Origin: Afipia sp. Root123D2
GTDB lineage: Bacteria; Pseudomonadota; Alphaproteobacteria; Rhizobiales; Xanthobacteraceae
Assembly (NCBI RefSeq): GCF_001425835.1
Contig: NZ_LMDP01000004.1
Location: 248,001-312,000, forward strand
DNA length: 64,000 bases
Direction of reading: 5' to 3'
The translations under genes were made by a program, and so were the position numbers. The notes beneath the pieces are model-generated. The model did no database searches. It was given only the letters and a program-made list of their open reading frames with translations, and was not told the origin of the DNA. This document shows positions 42,559-52,864 of the stretch, one piece after another. Within the stretch, counting starts at the first letter, position 1. Each line of letters opens with the position of its first letter.

Positions 42559-44523
42559 ATGATCATCGACCAATCCACCGCCAGTGCTCCCGCAGCCGAG
42601 ACTCTTGAAAAGAGTATTTCCTCGGCCAGCCGTGCCTTGCGTGATTTCCGGAAGGGCGATGGTCACTGGGTGTTCGAGCTGGAAGCCGACGCGACGATCC
42701 CGGCCGAATACGTTCTGCTCCGTCACTATCTTGCCGAGCCGGTCGATGCCGTACTCGAGGCCAAGATCGCAATGTATCTGCGCCGCATTCAGAACGACAA
42801 TGGCGGCTGGTCGCTGTTTTACGGCCACGAGTTCGACATGAGCGCCAGCGTCAAGGCATACTTTGCGCTGAAGATGATCGGCGATTCCGTCGATGCTCCG
42901 CACATGGTGAAGGCGCGCGAGACGATACTGGCGCGCGGCGGCGCAGCCAAGAGCAACGTGTTCACGCGCATCATGATGGCGCTGTTCGGCGTGCTGACAT
43001 GGCGCGCGGTGCCGATGATGCCGGTGGAGATCATGCTGCTGCCGCGCTGGTTTCCGTTCCACCTCACCAAGATTTCGTACTGGGCGCGGGTCGTGATCGT
43101 GCCGCTGCTGGTGCTGATGACGTTCAAGCCGCGTGCGCGCAATCCGCTCGGCGTCGGCATCGACGAGCTGTTTCACGAGGATCCCAAAACCGTAGGCCCG
43201 ACGCCGAAGGCGCCGCACCAGAGCCAGCTCTGGTTCACCGGCTTCAACATCCTCGACAGGGTTTTGCGCGTCGTCGATCCGCTTTTCCCGAAAAAAACGC
43301 GCGAACGCTCCGTCCAGAAGGCGGTGGCGTTCGTCACCGAACGGCTCAATGGAGTCGACGGACTCGGCGCGATTTTCCCGGCGATGGCCAACAGCGTGAT
43401 GATGTTCGATCTGCTCGGCTATCCGAAGGATCATCCGCATTACATGCTGGCGCGGGCGTCCGTCGAGAAGCTTCTCGTCATCAAGGACGATGAAGCCTAT
43501 TGCCAGCCTTGCGTCTCGCCGGTGTGGGACACTGCGCTGACCGCGCATGCAATGATCGAGTCAGGCAGTGAAACTGAGGTTGCCTCGGCAAAGGATGCGC
43601 TCGAATGGCTCGCGCCGCTGCAGGTCCTCGATGTCGAGGGTGACTGGATCGAGAAGCGGCCCGGTGTGCGGCCTGGCGGCTGGGCGTTCCAGTACAACAA
43701 CGCTCACTATCCCGATCTCGACGACACGGCCGTCGTTGTCATGGCGATGGATCGTGCGCGCGGACTTGGCGTCGGCACCAAATATGACGAGGCGATCGCG
43801 CGCGGGCGAGAATGGATTCTCGGCCTGCAGAGCGTCGATGGCGGCTGGGCTGCGTTCGATGCCGACAATCTCGAGTACTACCTGAACAACATTCCGTTCT
43901 CGGATCACGGCGCGCTGCTCGACCCGCCGACCGACGACGTGACGGCGCGCTGCGTGTCGATGCTGGCGCAACTCGGCGACACCGTGGACAACAGCCCGGC
44001 GCTGGCGCGGGGCATCGACTATCTGCGCCGCACGCAACTGGCTGATGGTTCCTGGTTCGGCCGCTGGGGCGTCAACTACATTTACGGCACGTGGTCGGTG
44101 CTGTGCGCGCTGAACGCCGCGGGGGTTCCCCACGATGACCCGGCGGTCCGTAAGGCAGTCGATTGGCTGGCTGCGATCCAGAACGCCGACGGCGGCTGGG
44201 GCGAGGACGGCAATAGTTACAAGTTGAACTATCAAGGCTATCAGCGGTCGGAGACCACGGCGTCACAGACGGCCTGGGCCACGCTCGCCCTAATGGCGGC
44301 CGGGCAGGTCGACCACCCCGCAACACAGCGGGGAATCAGGTATTTAGTGGACTCGCAGGGAGATAACGGTCTGTGGCATGAGCGCCATTACACCGGCGGG
44401 GGTTTCCCGCGCGTGTTCTATCTGCGATATCACGGCTATTCCAAGTTCTTCCCGCTGTGGGCACTGGCGCGCTATCGGAATTTGCGCAAGACAAACAGCA
44501 AGTTCGTAGGGGTCGGAATGTGA
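42559..44523 (+). CDS. shc: Squalene-hopene cyclase
   Basis: Shc (HpnF) cyclises squalene to hopene and diplopterol at the inner membrane. The 654-residue protein carries the catalytic DxDD motif as D386-L-D388-D389 in YPDLDDTAVV, close in position to the Alicyclobacillus enzyme, and several QW repeats such as QSVDGGWAAFD and QNADGGWGED. There is no signal peptide; it is a monotopic enzyme. hpnG starts inside its stop (GTGA), so the two are coupled. Confidence 0.96.
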   Translation: MIIDQSTASAPAAETLEKSISSASRALRDFRKGDGHWVFELEADATIPAEYVLLRHYLAEPVDAVLEAKIAMYLRRIQNDNGGWSLFYGHEFDMSASVKAYFALKMIGDSVDAPHMVKARETILARGGAAKSNVFTRIMMALFGVLTWRAVPMMPVEIMLLPRWFPFHLTKISYWARVVIVPLLVLMTFKPRARNPLGVGIDELFHEDPKTVGPTPKAPHQSQLWFTGFNILDRVLRVVDPLFPKKTRERSVQKAVAFVTERLNGVDGLGAIFPAMANSVMMFDLLGYPKDHPHYMLARASVEKLLVIKDDEAYCQPCVSPVWDTALTAHAMIESGSETEVASAKDALEWLAPLQVLDVEGDWIEKRPGVRPGGWAFQYNNAHYPDLDDTAVVVMAMDRARGLGVGTKYDEAIARGREWILGLQSVDGGWAAFDADNLEYYLNNIPFSDHGALLDPPTDDVTARCVSMLAQLGDTVDNSPALARGIDYLRRTQLADGSWFGRWGVNYIYGTWSVLCALNAAGVPHDDPAVRKAVDWLAAIQNADGGWGEDGNSYKLNYQGYQRSETTASQTAWATLALMAAGQVDHPATQRGIRYLVDSQGDNGLWHERHYTGGGFPRVFYLRYHGYSKFFPLWALARYRNLRKTNSKFVGVGM

Positions 44524-45242
44524 TTATCGGAGCCGGCGGGGACGCCGCCCACGACGGATTGCCGGTTCTGATCGTGACCGGCTTGAAGCAGGAAGCGCAG
44601 ATCGCCGCGGGCCCCGGCCTGACGGTCGTTTGCAGCAGCAGCAATCCCATCCAGTTGCGCGAGCTGATGACCACGTTCGATCCATCGAGCGTGCGCGGCA
44701 TCGTCTCTTTTGGCGTGGCGGGAGGTCTCGACCCGGCGCTGCGGTCGGGTGACATCATGATCGCGACGGAAGTGGTGGCCGCTGAAGAGCGCTGGCTGAC
44801 CGTTGCCGGTCTCAGCGACAAGCTGGTGGCGGTGCCGCAGCTGGGACGGCACCGGATCGTGTCGGGTGTTCTGGCAGGCGTCGAGGAAGTCGTCCTCGGT
44901 CAGGTCGGGAAGGCTGCGCTGCGCGCCACGACCGGGGCTGCGGCGGTTGATATGGAAAGCCATATCGCCGCGCGCTACGCCGCCCGGCATGATCTGCCGT
45001 TTGCGGCTGTCCGCGTCATCAGTGATCCAGCACACCGCGCGTTGCCTGAACTTGCCGCCGCCGCACTGAAGCCTGACGGCAATATCGATCTCTGGAAGGT
45101 GATGCGCGGCATCGCGCGCAAGCCGTCAGACATCCGCGCGCTGGTCTCCAGCGGTCGCGATTTCAACCGCGCCTTGCGTAGTCTGCGCGGCGTTCGCGGT
45201 CTGCTGGACGGTAGCGGCGAGTTCGCCCCAGCTGACGCCTGA
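44520..45242 (+). CDS. hpnG: Hopanoid-associated phosphorylase HpnG
   Basis: HpnG releases adenine from adenosylhopane and so leads to ribosylhopane. The 240-residue protein has a nucleoside-phosphorylase fold with VIIGAGGDAAHDGLPVLIVT, IVSFGVAGGLDPALRSGDIM and AAAVDMESHIAARYAA. I start at GTG 44520, overlapping the shc stop and preceded by AGGGG. It ends the plus-strand hopanoid operon; a bidirectional terminator separates it from the convergent hpnH, whose product supplies its substrate. Confidence 0.92.
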   Translation: MIIGAGGDAAHDGLPVLIVTGLKQEAQIAAGPGLTVVCSSSNPIQLRELMTTFDPSSVRGIVSFGVAGGLDPALRSGDIMIATEVVAAEERWLTVAGLSDKLVAVPQLGRHRIVSGVLAGVEEVVLGQVGKAALRATTGAAAVDMESHIAARYAARHDLPFAAVRVISDPAHRALPELAAAALKPDGNIDLWKVMRGIARKPSDIRALVSSGRDFNRALRSLRGVRGLLDGSGEFAPADA

Positions 45243-45270
45243 GCGCCGTCCTCTCCATCAGCATTGCAAT

Positions 45271-45306
45271 AAAAAATGCGCGACCGAGGTCGCGCCTTTT
45301 TGTTTT
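45271..45306. terminator. Bidirectional terminator between hpnG and hpnH
   Basis: GCGCGACC and GGTCGCGC form an 8-bp stem around GA. The plus strand continues CTTTTTGTTTT, and the minus strand runs into six Ts after one base. It can stop both convergent operons. Confidence 0.92.
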
Positions 45307-45319
45307 GAATGGTGGACGA

Positions 45320-46495
45320 TCAGGCGGCCGTGGTGGCGCTCTGAGCGTTGGCCTTTGTCGCAGCCTTGGCAGCCTTCTCGCGCGCTTCATCGGAGCGGAT
45401 CTCCGACAGCCGCTTCTGCACTTCGGACGAAAACACGTACTGCGCCGGGCGCTGCTTTGTCAGGTCGATCTCCGGTGCCATCGGGCCGGAGGTCTTGATG
45501 CCGCGCATCGCGACCCACAGCGCCTTGAACGGGTTGCTGATCGCTGCATTCGCTGCCGTAGGCTCATAGCCGCAATGGGCCATACAGTCGGCGCACTTCT
45601 CGTACTTGCCGGTGCCGTAGGTGTCCCAATCGGTGGTTTCCATCAGCTCCTTGAAGGTCTTGGTGTAGCCTTCGCCGAGCAGATAGCAGGGCTTCTGCCA
45701 GCCAAAGATATTGCGCGCGGGCATGCCCCACGGCTCGCAGTGGAAATTCTGGTTGCCGGCGAGGAAGTCGAGGAACAGCCCGGAGTGCATGAAATTCCAC
45801 TTCTTGCCCTTGCCGAGCTCGAACACCTTGCGGAACAGCTCCTTCGTCTTGCGACGGTTGAGGAAGTGCTCCTGGTCGGGCGCGCGCTCATAGGCATAAC
45901 CCGGCGACATCGAGACGCCCACGCCAAGCTCATTGGTGAAGTCGAGGAATTTCGCGATCTCTTCGGCCGGATGGCCGTCGAAAATGGTCGCGTTGACGTT
46001 GACGGTGAAACCACGTGCCTTCGCAGCCTTGATCGCGGAGACGGCGCGATCGAACACGCCGACCTGCGACACGGCCTTGTCGTGATGATCCTTCAACCCA
46101 TCGAGATGGATCGAGAAGAACAGGTAGGGCGACGGCTCGAACAGATCGAGCTTCTTTTCCAGCAGCAGCGCGTTGGTGCACAGCGAGACGAACTTCTTGC
46201 GCGCCACGAGGCCACGCACGATCTCGCCGATCTCCTTGTGGATCAGCGGCTCGCCGCCCGGGATCGCGACCATCGGTGCGCCGCATTCCTCGGCGGCATC
46301 CCAGCATTCCTGCGCCGACATGCGGCGGTTCAGGATCGCGTCCGGATAATCGATCTTGCCGCAGCCGACGCAAGCGAGGTTGCAGCGGAAAAGCGGCTCG
46401 AGCATCAGCACCAGCGGATACCGTTTCCGGCCGAGCAGCTTCTGCTTCACCAGGTAGGAGCCGATCTTGATTTCTTTGAAAAATGGTATGGCCAT
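45320..46495 (-). CDS. hpnH: Adenosylhopane synthase HpnH (radical SAM)
   Basis: HpnH adds a 5'-deoxyadenosyl radical to hopene, giving adenosylhopane, the first C35 hopanoid. The 391-residue protein has the cluster motif C38-NLA-C42-VG-C45 in FRCNLACVGCGKIDYP, then IPGGEPLIHKEIGEI and a Cys-containing C-terminal region (KYEKCADCMAHCGYEP) for possible accessory binding. The tail is Ala/Lys rich. It is the last gene of the minus-strand dxs-ispH-hpnH unit and meets hpnG head-on. Confidence 0.95.
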   Translation of the reverse strand: MAIPFFKEIKIGSYLVKQKLLGRKRYPLVLMLEPLFRCNLACVGCGKIDYPDAILNRRMSAQECWDAAEECGAPMVAIPGGEPLIHKEIGEIVRGLVARKKFVSLCTNALLLEKKLDLFEPSPYLFFSIHLDGLKDHHDKAVSQVGVFDRAVSAIKAAKARGFTVNVNATIFDGHPAEEIAKFLDFTNELGVGVSMSPGYAYERAPDQEHFLNRRKTKELFRKVFELGKGKKWNFMHSGLFLDFLAGNQNFHCEPWGMPARNIFGWQKPCYLLGEGYTKTFKELMETTDWDTYGTGKYEKCADCMAHCGYEPTAANAAISNPFKALWVAMRGIKTSGPMAPEIDLTKQRPAQYVFSSEVQKRLSEIRSDEAREKAAKAATKANAQSATTAA

Positions 46496-46514
46496 GAACG
46501 AGCGACTTTCTGGA

Positions 46515-47459
46515 TCAAAGGTGTAACGCGGGTCTGACCGATGTCAGCTCCGCTGGCAGCCTGAATTCGATATTCTCCTCGCGGCCGGGCAGCACCGATA
46601 CGGTGACCGGCCCGATTCGACGCAAAGCGTCAATGACATCGTCGACAAGTACTTCCGGCGCGGACGCGCCCGCGGTGATGCCAACCGTTTTCGCGCCCTT
46701 CAACCATTCGGGATTGAGCTGGCTGCCATCAGCGATGAGGTAGCTGGCAACGCCCACTTCGGTGCCGATTTCCCGCAGCCGGTTGGAGTTCGAGCTGTTG
46801 GTCGCTCCAACCACGAGGATGACATCGACGAGCTTGGAGAGGTCTCGTACCGAAGACTGGCGATTTTGTGTCGCGTAGCAGATATCGCGGGTATCCGGGC
46901 CCTCAATATCCGGAAAACGGTCCTCAAGGGCGGCGATTATGTCCCTGGTATCGTCGACGCTCAGGGTGGTCTGGGTGATGTAGGCCATCGGGGCGTCGGT
47001 CGGGAAATCGAGCGCGGCCACATCCTCGACGCTCTGCACCAGCACGACAGGGCCGGGCACCTGTCCCATAGTACCTACGACTTCAGGATGGCCCTCGTGG
47101 CCGATCAGAACCAGCGTCCGCCCCTTGGAGACGTAGCGCTTGCCCTGATTGTGAACCTTGGTGACCAGCGGGCAGGTTGCGTTCAGGACCGGCAGGCCGC
47201 GCTTGGCCGCTTCTTCCTCGACGCTGCGCGCAACGCCGTGGGCGCTGAAGACCGTAATGGCCTTGGCCGGCACCTCGTGCAGGTCCTCGACGAAAACCGC
47301 GCCCTTGGCCTTGAGGCTTTCGACCACGTACTTGTTGTGCACGATCTCGTGACGCACATAGACCGGCGGACCATACTTCTCCAGTGCGCGCTCTACGATC
47401 TCGATGGCGCGCACGACGCCCGCGCAAAAGCCTCTCGGCTGCGCGAGCAGGATTTTCAT
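46515..47459 (-). CDS. ispH: 4-hydroxy-3-methylbut-2-enyl diphosphate reductase
   Basis: IspH makes IPP and DMAPP in the last step of the MEP pathway. The 314-residue protein has the three Fe-S cysteines C12 (AQPRGFCAG), C96 (LNATCPLV) and C194 ([11 protein letters not shown]), the histidines H41, H74 and H124, the proton-relay Glu126 ([11 protein letters not shown]) and the [10 protein letters not shown] substrate loop. The start is ATG 47459, 10 bases after the dxs stop; no clear ribosome site suggests coupling to dxs. hpnH follows 19 bases after its stop. Confidence 0.95.
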   Translation of the reverse strand: MKILLAQPRGFCAGVVRAIEIVERALEKYGPPVYVRHEIVHNKYVVESLKAKGAVFVEDLHEVPAKAITVFSAHGVARSVEEEAAKRGLPVLNATCPLVTKVHNQGKRYVSKGRTLVLIGHEGHPEVVGTMGQVPGPVVLVQSVEDVAALDFPTDAPMAYITQTTLSVDDTRDIIAALEDRFPDIEGPDTRDICYATQNRQSSVRDLSKLVDVILVVGATNSSNSNRLREIGTEVGVASYLIADGSQLNPEWLKGAKTVGITAGASAPEVLVDDVIDALRRIGPVTVSVLPGREENIEFRLPAELTSVRPALHL

Positions 47460-47469
47460 GGGTGTCTGG

Positions 47470-49386
47470 TCAAGCAAGTTGCACCGCGCTGATGCTCGCG
47501 TCGCGGCCGAGGGCCTCAAACACGCGGGTGACGATACCCTTGGCGTCGAGGCCGGCTTTGGCATACATCGCGGCAGGGCTGTCCTGGTCGATGAACGCAT
47601 CGGGCAGGACCATCGAGCGGACCTTCAGTCCCTTGTCGAGTGCGCCGTTCTCGGCAAGCGTGTGCAGGACCTGCGCACCGAAGCCGCCGATCGAGCCTTC
47701 CTCCACCGTAATCAGCACTTCGTGTTCGCGGGCCAGCCGCAGGATCATGTCGGTATCGATAGGCTTGGCAAAACGCGCATCCGCAACGGTCGTCGTAAGA
47801 CCGTGGGCCTTGAGCATGTCCGCCGCCTTGAGACATTCGGCGAGCCGGGTGCCGAGCGAAACCAGCGCCACCGAGGTGCCCTCGCGGACGATCCGGCCCT
47901 TGCCGATTTCAAGCGGAATGCCCACCGCCGGCAGATCGACGCCGACGCCATCGCCACGAGGAAACCGGAACGCCGACGGCCTGTCATCGATCGCGACGGC
48001 GGTTGCCACCATATGCGTTAGTTCCGCCTCGTCTGCGGCGGCCATCAGCACGAAGTTTGGCAGGCAGCCGAGATAGGCCAGATCGAAAGAGCCGGCGTGG
48101 GTCGGGCCGTCAGCACCAACCAGACCAGCACGATCGATCACGAAGCGGACCGGCAGTTTCTGGATGGCGACGTCATGGACCACCTGGTCGTAGGCGCGCT
48201 GCAAGAACGTGGAATAGATCGCCACGAACGGCTTGATGCCTTCGGTCGCGAGACCGGCGGCAAATGTCACCGCATGCTGTTCGGCGATGCCGACATCGAA
48301 GGTGCGGTTCGGAAATGCCTTGCCGAAGATGTCGATGCCGGTACCCGACGGCATTGCCGCGGTGATGCCGACGATCTTGTTGTCCTTTTCGGCTTCCTTG
48401 ACGAGGCTGTTGCCGAACACCTTGGTGTAGGCTGGCGCATTGGCCTGAGCCTTGGCCTGCTTGCCGGTCGCGACGTCGAACTTGACGACGCCATGGTATT
48501 TGTCGGCGGCAGCTTCGGCGTGGGTGTAGCCCTTACCCTTCTCGGTTACGACATGGACCAGGATCGGGCCTTCCTTGGAATCGCGCACGTTCTTGAGAAC
48601 CGGCAGCAGGTGATCGAGGTTATGGCCGTCGATCGGGCCGACATAGTAGAAGCCGAGTTCCTCGAACAGCGTACCGCCCGACAGGAACCCGCGCGCGTAC
48701 TCTTCGGCGCGCTGAGCGCCTTTTTCCATGAACTTCGGCAACCGCTTGGCGACCTGCTTGCCGATTTCGCGCAGCGAGCGATAGGTGCGGCCGGACAGCA
48801 GGCGAGCGAGGTAAGCCGACATGGCGCCGACCGGCGGCGCGATCGACATCTCGTTGTCGTTGAGAATGACGATCAGGCGCGAATCCATCGCGCCAGCATT
48901 GTTCATCGCCTCATAGGCCATGCCCGCGGACATCGCGCCGTCGCCGATCACGGCGACAATGTTGCGCTGCTCGCCGGCGAGATCACGCGCCACGGCCATG
49001 CCGAGGCCGGCGGAGATCGAGGTTGAGGAATGGGCCGCGCCAAAACAATCGTATTCGCTCTCGGCGCGCTTGGTGAAGCCGGACAGTCCGCCGCCCTGAC
49101 GCAGGGTGCGGATGCGGTCGCGCCTGTTGGTCAGAATCTTGTGAGGGTACGCCTGATGGCCGACATCCCAGATCACGCGGTCGGACGGCGTATTAAAAAC
49201 ATGATGTAACGCCACGGTCAGTTCGACGACGCCAAGGCCGGAACCCAGATGTCCACCAGTGACCGCGACGGCATTAATCGTCTCGGCACGCAGTTCTGCT
49301 GCGACTTGCGGCAAATCGCTCTCTTTGAGGGTACGAAGATCGGAGGGAGATTTGATTTTGTCGAGCAATGGGGTCGATGAGGTCAT
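47470..49386 (-). CDS. dxs: 1-deoxy-D-xylulose-5-phosphate synthase
   Basis: Dxs condenses pyruvate and glyceraldehyde 3-phosphate, the entry step of the MEP pathway. The 638-residue thiamine diphosphate enzyme has [36 protein letters not shown] (cofactor motif) and [18 protein letters not shown]. The GGAAG ribosome site supports the start. It begins the dxs-ispH-hpnH transcript and is divergent from hpnN across a 212-base gap. Its place here supplies precursor for hopanoids; another dxs may exist elsewhere. Confidence 0.96.
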   Translation of the reverse strand: MTSSTPLLDKIKSPSDLRTLKESDLPQVAAELRAETINAVAVTGGHLGSGLGVVELTVALHHVFNTPSDRVIWDVGHQAYPHKILTNRRDRIRTLRQGGGLSGFTKRAESEYDCFGAAHSSTSISAGLGMAVARDLAGEQRNIVAVIGDGAMSAGMAYEAMNNAGAMDSRLIVILNDNEMSIAPPVGAMSAYLARLLSGRTYRSLREIGKQVAKRLPKFMEKGAQRAEEYARGFLSGGTLFEELGFYYVGPIDGHNLDHLLPVLKNVRDSKEGPILVHVVTEKGKGYTHAEAAADKYHGVVKFDVATGKQAKAQANAPAYTKVFGNSLVKEAEKDNKIVGITAAMPSGTGIDIFGKAFPNRTFDVGIAEQHAVTFAAGLATEGIKPFVAIYSTFLQRAYDQVVHDVAIQKLPVRFVIDRAGLVGADGPTHAGSFDLAYLGCLPNFVLMAAADEAELTHMVATAVAIDDRPSAFRFPRGDGVGVDLPAVGIPLEIGKGRIVREGTSVALVSLGTRLAECLKAADMLKAHGLTTTVADARFAKPIDTDMILRLAREHEVLITVEEGSIGGFGAQVLHTLAENGALDKGLKVRSMVLPDAFIDQDSPAAMYAKAGLDAKGIVTRVFEALGRDASISAVQLA

Positions 49387-49598
49387 ACGAGGTCTTCCAG
49401 TGCGACATTAGAACAAGACATGAACATTCCATAGTGTAGCATTATGGCCGCTATTGAGCAGTAATTCTGAGCAACCACTAGCCTTATGCCACTATTGTGT
49501 GACTTAAGGGCACCGCTTGTGATGCTCAGAGTTAACTCCTGAAACGTCAAAACGGCCAAATTTTCCCGCGCCGACCGCTTCAAATAGAAAGAAAAACT

Positions 49599-52187
49599 GT
49601 GCTGACAAGGACCATTGTTTCCCTGGTTAGAACCTGTACGCGCTTTGCATGGCTGACGGTGGCCGTTGGATTGATATTGGCGGTTCTGGCGGGTGTTTAT
49701 TCTGCGCGGCATTTTGCGATCAACACTGACGTCGCGACCCTGATTTCCCCGAATATCGAATGGCGTCAGCGCGAAATCGCCTATGAAAAGGCCTTTCCGG
49801 GCAGTCACGACCTGATTCTGGCGGTGGTTGAGGCTCCGACACCGGAATTCGCCTATCTGGCGGGCATTGCGCTCGAAAAGAAGCTGGTTCCCCAGACCGA
49901 CAAGTTCCTCTGGGTGCGGCGGCCGGCTGGCGGCCCGTTCTTCGAAAATAACGGACTTTTGTTCCTTCCGACTGACGAGGTGGCCAAGCAGGTTGGTCAG
50001 ATGACGCAGGCCGCGCCGTTTTTCGACATTCTGGTCGACGACCCCAGCATCCGGGGTCTGACCGGAATTCTGGAATTCAGCCTCTCGGCCGCGGACAAGG
50101 GGCGCTTCTCGCGCGACGCCATGACGCGCCCGCTCAATCAGGTCGCGGACAGCGTCGAGCAGGTCCTCACCACTGGAGCGGGAACCTTTTCCTGGCGGGC
50201 GCTGACGAGCCCTGAGCCGCTTAGCGCGGCGGACAAGCGAACCCTGATCACGGTCCGCCCGATTCTGGATTTCAATGCCCTTGAACCGGGCAAGGTCGCG
50301 ACCGACGCCATACGGCAGGCGGCGCTCGATGCCGACCTCGCCGGTAAATTCGGTGCACGGGTACGGCTGACCGGGCCGGTTCCCATCGCGAACGACGAGT
50401 TCGCGACCGTGAAGGAGGGCGCCGTCCTCAATGGCATCATCACGGTCCTGATCGTTCTCGGGATCCTCTGGCTGGCACTGAAGTCGCCGAAGATCATCAC
50501 GTCGGTGTTCATCACCCTGGCGATCGGTCTGTCGATCACGACCGCCGTCGCATTGATGATCGTCGGTGCATTCAACCTGATCTCGATCGCATTCTTCGTG
50601 CTTTTTGTGGGGCTCGGCGTCGACTTCGGAATTCAGTACAGCGTGCGGTACAGATCGGAACGTCACAGCAATGGAGACTTGCAGCCTGCGCTCAATAAGG
50701 CCGCGGAATACTCCGCGGTACCGCTGACGCTTGCTGCCGTCGCCACGGCGGCAGGCTTCCTGTCGTTCCTGCCGACTGCCTACAAGGGCGTGTCAGAGCT
50801 CGGCAAGATTGCCGGCGCAGGCATGATTCTCGCATTTATTGCCGCGATCACCGTACTTCCGGCATTGCTGAAACTGTTCAATCCGCCGGGAGAGCAGGAG
50901 CCCCTCGGCTATGCGTTCCTTGCGCCGGTCGACCGGTTCCTTGAACGGCGCCGCGTTCCGATCATCGCCGCGACGCTCGGCCTGGCGACGCTCGGGCTGC
51001 CGCTGCTTTACTTCCTCCATTTCGACTTCAACCCGATGAATTTGCGCAGTCCGAAAGTTGAATCGGTGGCGACATATCTCGATCTGCGCCGCGATCCCAA
51101 CACGGGGACCAACGCGGTGAGCGTCATTGCGCCATCGCTCACGGAAGCAAAGGCCGTTCAGGAGCGATTGTCGAAGGTGCCGGAGGTTGCGCGAACGATC
51201 TCGCTTGAGAATTTCGTTCCGGAAGACCAGCCGGCCAAGCTCGCGATCATCAAGAAGGCCGCCGCGACGCTCGATCCTATTTTCAAGACCAAGCCCGGGG
51301 AGCCGGCTGCCGATGCGGACAATGTGGTGGCTTTGACCCATGCCTCCGAATCGCTGTTTCGGGCGGCGGCGAAGTCCAACGCGGAAACCGCGGCGGCGAT
51401 GAACCGGCTGGCGTCAGCGCTCATGAAACTTGCGCAGTCCGACAAATCGCTGCGCGACAAGGTTGCCTCGGTCTTCCTGTCGCCGATGCACGTGCTTTTC
51501 GAACAGATCAGGGACTCGCTGAAGGCGCAGACGATCACCGAGAAGAATCTGCCGCCGGACCTTGCGAGTGACTGGATCACCCCCGACGGGCGATCTCGCG
51601 TCGAAGCTCAACCCAAGGGCGATCCGAACGACAATGAAACGCTGCGCAAGTTCGCCGCGGCCGTCCAGAAGGTTGAACCTCAGGCCACCGGTGGCCCGAT
51701 TTCGATTCTGGAATCCGGCCGGACCATCGTCCTTGCCTTCATTCAGGCTGGCGGCTGGGCGCTGTTGTCGATCTCGATCCTGCTCTACATCGTGCTGCGG
51801 CGGATCGGTGACGTGCTGCTGACTCTGGTGCCGCTCATTCTTGCAGGCGTCGTGACGCTGGAAATCTGCGTGCTGATCGGGATGCCGCTGAACTTCGCGA
51901 ACATTATTGCGTTGCCGCTACTGCTCGGCATCGGCGTCGCGTTCAAGATCTATTACGTCACCGCCTGGCGGGCGGGGCAGACCGATCTGCTGCAATCCAG
52001 CCTGACCCGCGCGATCTTCTTCAGTGCAATGACCACCGCCACGGCGTTCGGCAGCCTTTGGCTGTCGAGCCATCCGGGCACGTCGAGCATGGGCAAGCTG
52101 ATGGCGCTGTCGCTCGTGACGACACTGGCGGCAGCAGTACTGTTTCAGCCCGCGTTAATGGGACGTCCCCGCGACCTCGGGGAGTAA
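49599..52187 (+). CDS. hpnN: Hopanoid transporter HpnN (RND family)
   Basis: HpnN moves hopanoids from the inner to the outer membrane. The 862-residue RND/MMPL-type protein has an N-terminal helix (WLTVAVGLILAVLAGVYSA), a first periplasmic domain (about 40-270) and a helix block with FFVLFVGLGVDFGIQYSVRYRSE. A second periplasmic domain follows (about 470-690), then a second helix block with IIALPLLLGIGVAFKIYYV. The start is GTG 49599. Its 3' end overlaps the convergent DUF2147 gene by 33 bases. Confidence 0.93.
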   Translation: MLTRTIVSLVRTCTRFAWLTVAVGLILAVLAGVYSARHFAINTDVATLISPNIEWRQREIAYEKAFPGSHDLILAVVEAPTPEFAYLAGIALEKKLVPQTDKFLWVRRPAGGPFFENNGLLFLPTDEVAKQVGQMTQAAPFFDILVDDPSIRGLTGILEFSLSAADKGRFSRDAMTRPLNQVADSVEQVLTTGAGTFSWRALTSPEPLSAADKRTLITVRPILDFNALEPGKVATDAIRQAALDADLAGKFGARVRLTGPVPIANDEFATVKEGAVLNGIITVLIVLGILWLALKSPKIITSVFITLAIGLSITTAVALMIVGAFNLISIAFFVLFVGLGVDFGIQYSVRYRSERHSNGDLQPALNKAAEYSAVPLTLAAVATAAGFLSFLPTAYKGVSELGKIAGAGMILAFIAAITVLPALLKLFNPPGEQEPLGYAFLAPVDRFLERRRVPIIAATLGLATLGLPLLYFLHFDFNPMNLRSPKVESVATYLDLRRDPNTGTNAVSVIAPSLTEAKAVQERLSKVPEVARTISLENFVPEDQPAKLAIIKKAAATLDPIFKTKPGEPAADADNVVALTHASESLFRAAAKSNAETAAAMNRLASALMKLAQSDKSLRDKVASVFLSPMHVLFEQIRDSLKAQTITEKNLPPDLASDWITPDGRSRVEAQPKGDPNDNETLRKFAAAVQKVEPQATGGPISILESGRTIVLAFIQAGGWALLSISILLYIVLRRIGDVLLTLVPLILAGVVTLEICVLIGMPLNFANIIALPLLLGIGVAFKIYYVTAWRAGQTDLLQSSLTRAIFFSAMTTATAFGSLWLSSHPGTSSMGKLMALSLVTTLAAAVLFQPALMGRPRDLGE

Positions 52188-52742
52188 GCAGACTTCCGAA
52201 ACTGCGGTTTCGGAAGCGGTCGCGGTTGCGGTCGCAGATCCAGGCTTCTTCGGCGCCATCTTGGAGCCAACCGTCTTGGGTGGTGCCTTCGGCGCGACTG
52301 ACGAGGTCGCCTTTGGCCCAGGCGGCGGCGTCTCGGCGACGCGAGTCCATGTCTGGCCGCCGCACAGCGGCCACACATAGCAGCCCTCGACGCGGAGCGA
52401 GTTCGGGGATTTCAGGGTGATCGAGGCCTTATAGGTTTCACCGTCCTTGGCATTGTAAATTTTGCCGTCCCAGCGATTCTTTTCCTCGGTCGATTTGGTC
52501 ATGTTGAGCAACACCGGAATCCCCAGCGTCGGGCGATTCCGCTTGGTGACATCCGGATTTTTGATGTCGGTGCCCCCCGGCTTGACTTCCGAGGCGACGA
52601 CGCCCCACAGGTGTCCGTCGCAATCCACGATCTTGATCGTGGCGACCCTCTCCTCGACCTGCCATTCGCCGATCGCGTCCGCAGCATGGGCGGAGCCGAG
52701 AGCGACAAGCAGGAATATTCCAGAATAGGCTATTTTCCGCAT
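52155..52742 (-). CDS. DUF2147 domain secreted protein
   Basis: This 195-residue protein has a Sec signal peptide (KIAYSGIFLLVALGSAHAAD) and a DUF2147 domain (about 25-125) containing GEWQVEERVATIKIVDCDGH, KSTEEKNRWDGKIYNAKDG and LRVEGCYVWPLCGGQTWTR. A low-complexity Ala/Pro/Lys/Thr tail follows. It acts in the periplasm; DUF2147 has no settled function. I start at ATG 52742, since the upstream extension would bury the signal peptide. It lies between hpnN and hpnO and overlaps the hpnN 3' end, so a role in envelope lipid handling is possible but unproven. Confidence 0.88.
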   Translation of the reverse strand: MRKIAYSGIFLLVALGSAHAADAIGEWQVEERVATIKIVDCDGHLWGVVASEVKPGGTDIKNPDVTKRNRPTLGIPVLLNMTKSTEEKNRWDGKIYNAKDGETYKASITLKSPNSLRVEGCYVWPLCGGQTWTRVAETPPPGPKATSSVAPKAPPKTVGSKMAPKKPGSATATATASETAVSEVCLLPEVAGTSH

Positions 52743-52864
52743 GAATCCTCGCGTGCAGCGCAACGTCATTAAATCACATATACCGCCAGATGTTCCTGCA
52801 CTGGACAAAACGCCACAGTGTTTTTTAGGTTGACTAGCAGCCCGCCAAACGAACTATGTAGCTT

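Noticed and set aside
42205-43548. Open frame of 447 codons antisense to hpnE and shc
   Set aside because: It crosses the boundary of two real genes and has Arg/His-biased composition.
52155-52187. Suspicion that the 33-base overlap of hpnN and DUF2147 reflects a wrong stop
   Set aside because: Both frames remain open with family-like sequence up to or near their stops and no earlier stop exists in either; I keep both.
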